Translations under genes and position numbers: made by a program
Assembly (NCBI GenBank): GCA_963770245.1
Contig: CAVYOX010000014.1
Location: forward strand, 186,001 to 250,000
DNA: 64,000 nt
Source: PALSA-270 sp963770245
GTDB lineage: Bacteria; Acidobacteriota; Terriglobia; Terriglobales; Acidobacteriaceae
Reading direction: 5' to 3'
The notes under the pieces: generated by a model
Database searches by the model: none
What the model saw: the letters and a program-made list of their open reading frames with translations, nothing else
Told to the model about the DNA's origin: nothing
Part shown: piece after piece, positions 60,196-64,000 of the stretch
Layout of the letters: each line of letters begins with the position of its first letter
Numbering within the stretch: the stretch's first letter is position 1

Positions 60196-60223
60196 TTCCA
60201 ATGCATCAAAAATAGTGCATAAT
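60196..60223 (+). promoter_or_regulatory. Promoter candidate before the 60290 gene
   Basis: TTCCAA (60196-60201), 16 bases, CATAAT (60218-60223) in AT-rich sequence 67 bases before the ATG at 60290. Confidence 0.4.
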
Positions 60224-60289
60224 GCTGGCCCTTGAATTGCTGTGTCTCAGTATAAGCAGCAACATTTTGCAACTTCAGGTGCTCCAGCC

Positions 60290-60640
60290 ATGTGGATCGA
60301 AAAGTTGTCGGACGGTGTTTTGCGGGTGTTGACACCGGTAGGCCCGCGCTACATCAAGCCCCAGCTTTCGCAGCGTGTTTACCTGCTGTGGATATTCCGC
60401 CACTTCGCCATGCTGCCGCTTCAGGTGTTGAACCAACGGCAACAAAAACTGATCGATGCGCTTTGCGCCGAGCATCGATTTGTTTCCCTGCCGCGGACGG
60501 TGGAACTCGAGGACTCCCCGGTCCTTGGAACCGTAGAGTGGCGCCCCAGAACCGAAGGCGCAGTACCGCCGCCCAGCCGCCCGAACCAAAGCGCGGCCGC
60601 TGCCGTCGCTGGAATGGCTGGCATGCAACAGCGTTCCTGA
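60290..60640 (+). CDS. Conserved small hypothetical protein
   Basis: 116 aa from ATG 60290 (AGGTG 8 bases upstream); a GTG at 60242 is a longer alternative. The body is 'MWIEKLSDGVLRVLTPVG', 'YIKPQLSQRVYLLWIFRHF' and 'LPLQVLNQRQQKLIDALCAE', followed by a Pro/Ala/Arg-rich tail. The pattern 'SQRxYLLWIFRxF...LPxQVLxxRQQ' is one I associate with a short conserved acidobacterial protein without assigned function. It has no signal peptide. A promoter-like element and an inverted repeat precede it. No operon partner; the tRNA-Lys gene lies 340 bases downstream. Confidence 0.72.
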   Translation: MWIEKLSDGVLRVLTPVGPRYIKPQLSQRVYLLWIFRHFAMLPLQVLNQRQQKLIDALCAEHRFVSLPRTVELEDSPVLGTVEWRPRTEGAVPPPSRPNQSAAAAVAGMAGMQQRS

Positions 60641-60981
60641 GTTGCGGCGTCACCGATTTGGCGAGAAAACCGAGAAGGCGCCTTCCCGCCTCTGTGTGGT
60701 CTCGTGAGTTTGATCCGGCCGCCTACCGATTTGTGCTTCTTCTTTTTGTCTGTACTTCCTTCTCGACCAACCTACTGGATCGGTTCGGCCGTACATCCAC
60801 TGTCTTGTCGCAGCGGTTGGTGCCGCTTCGATCTTGCTATGGTAGACTCGTTTTCGGAATCCGTGATCACCCGACGCAGCGGCTTCGGCAAAACAGCTTC
60901 CCGGCTGTAGGATGAGCCAGGCCGGCTTGCAATCCGCGGCAAATTACGCGGAGTCTTCCTGGGGCGGAACAAATTTCATCA
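60641..60981. other. Intergenic region before tRNA-Lys
   Basis: 341 bases. A possible tRNA promoter is TTGGTG (60817-60822) with an extended -10 TGCTATGGT (TATGGT 60838-60843), but the spacing of 15 is short. No credible reading frame or terminator. Confidence 0.4.
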
Positions 60982-61057
<76 letters not shown>

Positions 61058-61124
61058 TCTTTTCAATCACTTACCGGGGTTGCTGTTTTAGGTGTGCCGT
61101 AAAATGTGCCGTAGCGCGACTCCG

Positions 61125-62165
61125 CTACGCACCCGCCGGCGGCACCGTTTTATTTGTGTCGTTCAAAGCCGAGCGCACAATATCGGGCTCGGGGTGTTGG
61201 TACTTCATGGCCGTCTTTACGTCGACGTGTCCCATCGCCTCCATCACTAGCTTCAGGTTCCCGGTCCTCTTTAGCACCCGCGTTCCGAAGTCGTGGCGGC
61301 CGCAATAGAGCACCAGGCCCTTCGACAGGCCTGCTTTGGCGCGAGCTTGGCGGAACTTGGCCGCCATAGTGGTAAGGTGACTCGCGCCCGAATGTTTAGA
61401 CGGGAACAACCATCCCTCCTGGCGGGCCCCACAACGGATCCGAAGCAGATCCAGCACTCGATCGCTCATTGGAACGTCCCTGATCCCGTTCTCGGTCTTG
61501 CTGTCCGGCACGAAGATCAACCCGCGATCCCAATTGATGTTCTCGATTCGGATCTGGTACAGCTCTTTTTCGTTCCGCATGCCGGTGTCGCGTGCCAGGA
61601 TGACCATGTCACGAAAAAGATCCAGTGCCTGCAGCCGCCAATTGCATTGCGCGGCCCCAGCCAGGAGTTTTCGTTCCGCCTCATCATCCAACCTGAGTGA
61701 GCGCTCTTTCTCGGGCAACAGTTTGATCTTGGGAGCTCTGCGAATGAGCTTCCATTCTTCCGCCTTGTGCAAAAGGCGACGCAGAGTTCGCCGCGCGTAG
61801 TTGGTATTCGCCGCTGAGCCGGTAAAGCTCAGTCGCTCGGCGACACCATTGTTGATGGCATCAAGCCGCATTGCCAAGACTGAAGTAGCCGTCAAAAGGC
61901 GCCAGCCGTCTTGATAGTACGTCTTGGTTTTCGGTACGAGTCGTGCCGAATCAACCCATTCCAAGAAGCGCACCGAAACCTCACGCAAAGTCGGCGCCTT
62001 CCTGGGCAGAGGGTCATTATTCTCGCAAGCACCTGCGAATCTAAGGGCCGCGATTTTACTGGCCCTGCTCTCATTCGTTTCCTTCGTCGATCCACGGTAC
62101 CGCTTGCCACGCACGGTAAAATCGAACCACCAGTACTTTGAGTTCTCCTTTTCAAAGAGCTCCAC
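61125..62165 (-). CDS. Tyrosine recombinase / phage-type integrase
   Basis: 346 aa. The N-terminal part is the 'KYWWFDFTVRGKRYRGSTKE' Arm-like DNA-binding motif, then a SAM-like core-binding domain (about 60-150, 'TLREVSVRFLEWVDSARLVP'). Catalytic residues: R197 in 'DTGMRNEKELYQIR', R290-H291 in 'YCGRHDFGTRVL', H313 in 'AMGHVDVKTAMKYQHP' and the nucleophile Y322. The first His of the H-x-x-R box is Y287. It should cut and rejoin the tRNA-borne att site. The gene points toward the tRNA and its start overlaps the excisionase-like gene by 14 bases, so the two are coupled. Confidence 0.95.
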   Translation of the reverse strand: MELFEKENSKYWWFDFTVRGKRYRGSTKETNESRASKIAALRFAGACENNDPLPRKAPTLREVSVRFLEWVDSARLVPKTKTYYQDGWRLLTATSVLAMRLDAINNGVAERLSFTGSAANTNYARRTLRRLLHKAEEWKLIRRAPKIKLLPEKERSLRLDDEAERKLLAGAAQCNWRLQALDLFRDMVILARDTGMRNEKELYQIRIENINWDRGLIFVPDSKTENGIRDVPMSDRVLDLLRIRCGARQEGWLFPSKHSGASHLTTMAAKFRQARAKAGLSKGLVLYCGRHDFGTRVLKRTGNLKLVMEAMGHVDVKTAMKYQHPEPDIVRSALNDTNKTVPPAGA

Positions 62166-62421
62166 GAGAAACCTCCATTGCAGCCCGCACGGAAGGCACT
62201 CGTGTGTTCTGTCGGATGTACTTCAGCAGGACCGCAACATCGTAACTGACTCGCCCCTCCATTTCCACGTAATCTGGTCCGACACCCTCATACCGCCAGC
62301 GTTTTATCGTGGCTGGCGATCGGCCCAGGATTTCAGCTGCCTTCCTGGTGTTAACCAGCTGAGGGATTCGATCTAGGCGATTGGAGCTCACAATGTCTCT
62401 CACTGGTTGCGAAACTTTCAA
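62152..62421 (-). CDS. Excisionase-like helix-turn-helix protein
   Basis: 89 aa with start TTG 62421; GTG at 62403 or 62391 are alternatives, and the ribosome sites do not decide. The core, 'QLVNTRKAAEILGRSPATIK' and 'RWRYEGVGPDYVEMEGRVSY', is a winged MerR/AlpA/Xis-type helix-turn-helix used by excisionases and directionality factors. 'DVAVLLKYIRQNTRVP' continues as a C-terminal helix. It overlaps the integrase start by 14 bases and is transcribed with it, which fits control of integration versus excision. It could also regulate the operon. Confidence 0.85.
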   Translation of the reverse strand: MKVSQPVRDIVSSNRLDRIPQLVNTRKAAEILGRSPATIKRWRYEGVGPDYVEMEGRVSYDVAVLLKYIRQNTRVPSVRAAMEVSRGAL

Positions 62422-62755
62422 GAGCCGGCCGACTGGGCGAGCTGTTGATCTCTCTGGTGCGAATTACCGCTACGCGAGCGGACTAGGAGCAGCCGATTCA
62501 ATATCCGCTGCGACGTCCGGGCCGTGGTTCGCGCTGTGGATTGCCTCGCTGATGCCGATGAGCAAGGACAAATGGGTTCACTATCGCAGACAAGCACGAA
62601 TTGGTTGCGGAAAAGACTTCCACAAATAACCAGCGGGACATCTCCGCGGAACGAGGGCGTCTGGTTGTAAAATGTGCACCGACGTACCGGGACTCTTCCT
62701 TTGCCAGCGTTTGCATCTAAGGGTGAGGGCGAAGACTGGGAATCGAGATCACGAA

Positions 62756-63499
62756 ATGCCGAACATCACATTTGAAGAGTGGCGTGACCTGTTTGAGCGC
62801 TCCATCAAAGTGGGAACGCCGGCTTGGACGGCACTTCAAACTTATAATCATTTTCTTGAACAACCTCCTTCCAAACTGCCGCCATGGCTAACTCGTGCGC
62901 TGGAAGATCAGCGACTATGGACGAATGAGCTGCGGATTTGCGCTTTGAGATTGATATATGCATTCACCTTCCCCCAGACCGAACTCAACCAGCAGAAGCA
63001 GAAACGAGATGCTTACACTCGGAAAACTCTCCGCGACCTTGCCACACGAATCGAAAGTTTCGTTTCGCACCTTAGCAACACGATGATGTCGGATCTCACA
63101 CCAGGAAAGGTGATAGTCATTGGGAATCGCGATTGTTTCCCAGTGATAGACCTAACTCGTCTTTTGGATGAGTTCCAGAACGTGGCGACGTCTTCACGTT
63201 GGTATCCTTCGATGCTTGAACGGCCCGGCGCCCGCGAGCCAGACGTGCTAGACCGCAGTATGGGGTTGGTCATTGTGCTCGAAGATGACTGTAAAATCCC
63301 AGAACGGCAAACGCTCGAATTGGTCCGATTGGCCTTGCTTGCTCACGGCTATTCAGATGGTGAGTTAGAGGACCTGAGGAATCCGCAGAAAATTCGCAAC
63401 GGTACATTCCGCAAACGGAAAGCAGCCTGTCGGGCCCGATGGGAATCCTCTCTCGCCGTCGCGCGGGCGCATCCCTGGGCAGGAAAACTAGCATCCTAG
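62756..63499 (+). CDS. Unrecognised island cargo protein
   Basis: 247 aa from ATG 62756 ('MPNITFEEWRDLFERSIKVG'); the frame opens at 62672, but the added residues look random. Soluble, no signal peptide or membrane helix. The first half is helical and aromatic-rich ('WTALQTYNHFLEQPPSKLPP', 'LWTNELRICALRLIYAFTF', 'YTRKTLRDLATRIESFVSHL'). The second half is alpha/beta with 'GKVIVIGNRDCFPVIDLTRL' and 'GLVIVLEDDCKIPERQTLEL', ending in a basic tail. I recognise no family or catalytic motif. Codon use is less GC-biased than in the core genes, in keeping with transfer. It is divergent from the excisionase/integrase pair. Confidence 0.75.
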   Translation: MPNITFEEWRDLFERSIKVGTPAWTALQTYNHFLEQPPSKLPPWLTRALEDQRLWTNELRICALRLIYAFTFPQTELNQQKQKRDAYTRKTLRDLATRIESFVSHLSNTMMSDLTPGKVIVIGNRDCFPVIDLTRLLDEFQNVATSSRWYPSMLERPGAREPDVLDRSMGLVIVLEDDCKIPERQTLELVRLALLAHGYSDGELEDLRNPQKIRNGTFRKRKAACRARWESSLAVARAHPWAGKLAS

Positions 63500-63615
63500 A
63501 AAATCTCACTGCTTTCCGCACCCCCCTCCCTCTTTAGTCCCATACTCAAAACTGTCAGCAGGCTAGCGGATGTAATGGTCCGCGCCGCTGAGAAGCGTTC
63601 GTCGGCGAGGTCAAC

Positions 63616-63834
63616 GTGACCGCCCACTCGACCGAGCCACTGGCAAACAGCCAGGAAGAACTGATGTCGGAAGAAAACAACAACACGGACCCCATCGCCC
63701 CAAGACGGCAAAACCGCCACGCGGTATGCGGCGGAGGGCGCGAAGAGCGCGACCGGGCGTCTGCCGGATTTCCGCGCCACGACGGACAAGTCGCCACGAT
63801 TGAGTTGATGACTCATCTCCGCGCAAGGTGTTAA
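63616..63834 (+). CDS. Possible small island protein, 72 aa
   Basis: GTG start with GAGG about 5 bases upstream. The product begins 'MTAHSTEPLANSQEELMSEE' and is very polar, with Asn/Glu then Arg/Gly-rich segments, ending 'ELMTHLRARC'; a second start is ATG 63664 in the same frame. A longer frame lies antisense (63496-63879) but has no ribosome site. The stop is followed directly by AAGGAG of the next small frame, which argues for an operon of small genes. No family recognised. Confidence 0.4.
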   Translation: MTAHSTEPLANSQEELMSEENNNTDPIAPRRQNRHAVCGGGREERDRASAGFPRHDGQVATIELMTHLRARC

Positions 63835-63844
63835 GGAGACAACC

Positions 63845-63952
63845 GTGAAAAGCAAAATGTTCGACCTGCCGAAACACAACTGCCCGAAGCCGGGAACCTA
63901 CTTGAGGCCTCCGATTGCGGTATCACCGTCATTCTTAACACCGCCTGGATAA
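63845..63952 (+). CDS. Possible 35-aa island microprotein
   Basis: GTG 63845 is preceded by TTAAGGAGAC with 7-base spacing, one of the best ribosome sites in the window. The 35-residue product begins MKSKMFDLPKHNCPKPGTYL and is Pro/Lys-rich with one Cys. Too short to classify, but the ribosome site and its position right after the preceding frame make it worth keeping. Confidence 0.4.
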   Translation: MKSKMFDLPKHNCPKPGTYLRPPIAVSPSFLTPPG

Positions 63953-63974
63953 CTCACGAAAGAAAAAAACGAAC

Positions 63975-64000
63975 ATGAAATGTTTGGATTGCGGTACCGA
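63975..64000 (+). CDS. Start of a truncated gene (CxxC protein)
   Basis: ATG 63975 opens MKCLDCGT and runs off the window. The initial CxxC suggests a zinc-ribbon protein (for example YgiT/MqsA-type antitoxin or a small transcription factor); with eight codons nothing more can be said. Confidence 0.35.

Larger units (their letters stand above)
61058..64000. mobile_element. Left end of an integrative island at tRNA-Lys
   Basis: From the tRNA onward the gene content changes to integrase, excisionase-like protein, an unrecognised cargo gene and several tiny reading frames with good ribosome sites, and the sequence is visibly less GC-rich than the core genes (for example 62750-63400). The element continues past the window, so type (phage, ICE or satellite) cannot be decided. 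Confidence 0.6.

Noticed and set aside
63496..63879. 127-codon minus-strand frame at the island end
   Set aside because: No ribosome site, and it lies opposite the plus-strand chain of small frames that do have one.

Overview
The window looks like chromosomal DNA of a GC-rich acidobacterium (Acidobacteriota, probably Terriglobia, Koribacter-like). This is inferred from protein families, not from any rRNA, which is absent here. The telling families are two secreted 'VWFA-related' proteins, a GWxTD protein, a TTG-started Ser/Thr kinase fused to a TolB-like propeller, a CRTAC1/ASPIC protein, tandem LolA-like secreted proteins, TonB and carboxypeptidase-regulatory barrel proteins, and the cluster mreBCD-mrdA-rodA-rng.

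Layout. 1-5 kb: a partial hypothetical, a YggS-type PLP protein, an OPT transporter and a tiny zinc-ribbon protein. 5-14.6 kb: HNH nuclease, receptor-like kinase, metallo-beta-lactamase-fold protein, a tandem pair of LolA-like secreted proteins separated by a terminator, M20 peptidase, exported Gfo/Idh/MocA protein. 14.7-24.3 kb: TonB, a small secreted protein, a NarL-type two-component system translationally coupled to a Tat-exported ASPIC protein, HtrA protease, a peptidoglycan-binding-like protein, a CpsB/YwqE-type phosphatase. 24.6-32.5 kb: a 1144-aa propeller-VWFA fusion, an aminotransferase, an aldehyde dehydrogenase, a FecR protein. 32.7-42.1 kb: the rod-shape/elongasome cluster (MreB, MreC, MreD, PBP2, RodA) followed by an RNase G/E with a disordered insert of about 440 residues. 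42.3-44.8 kb: a three-gene cassette (DUF6282-like hydrolase, GalB-like hydratase, LigK-like aldolase) resembling the end of the gallate/protocatechuate 4,5-cleavage route. 45.1-50.6 kb: a stand-alone transpeptidase with a textbook terminator, a patatin, a second VWFA protein and a 99-aa secreted protein. 50.9-55.7 kb, minus strand: PQQ/haem dehydrogenase, ABC ATPase and MacA-like adaptor with no permease between or beside them. 56.1-60.6 kb: GWxTD protein, outer-membrane barrel-like protein, PilZ protein and a conserved small protein.

The last 3 kb change character. A tRNA-Lys(CTT) gene at 60982 is followed at once by a tyrosine recombinase and an overlapping excisionase-like gene, then by unrecognised cargo and a run of very small reading frames. 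This is read as the left end of an integrated island that runs off the window.

Most genes are envelope or export related. The clearest functional units are the elongasome cluster, the aromatic-acid-like cassette, the two-component/ASPIC operon and the GWxTD/barrel pair. The least explained parts are the island cargo, the permease-less ABC pair, several operator-like repeats (12131, 30924, 50799, 60124) and a possible small RNA near 21.0 kb.
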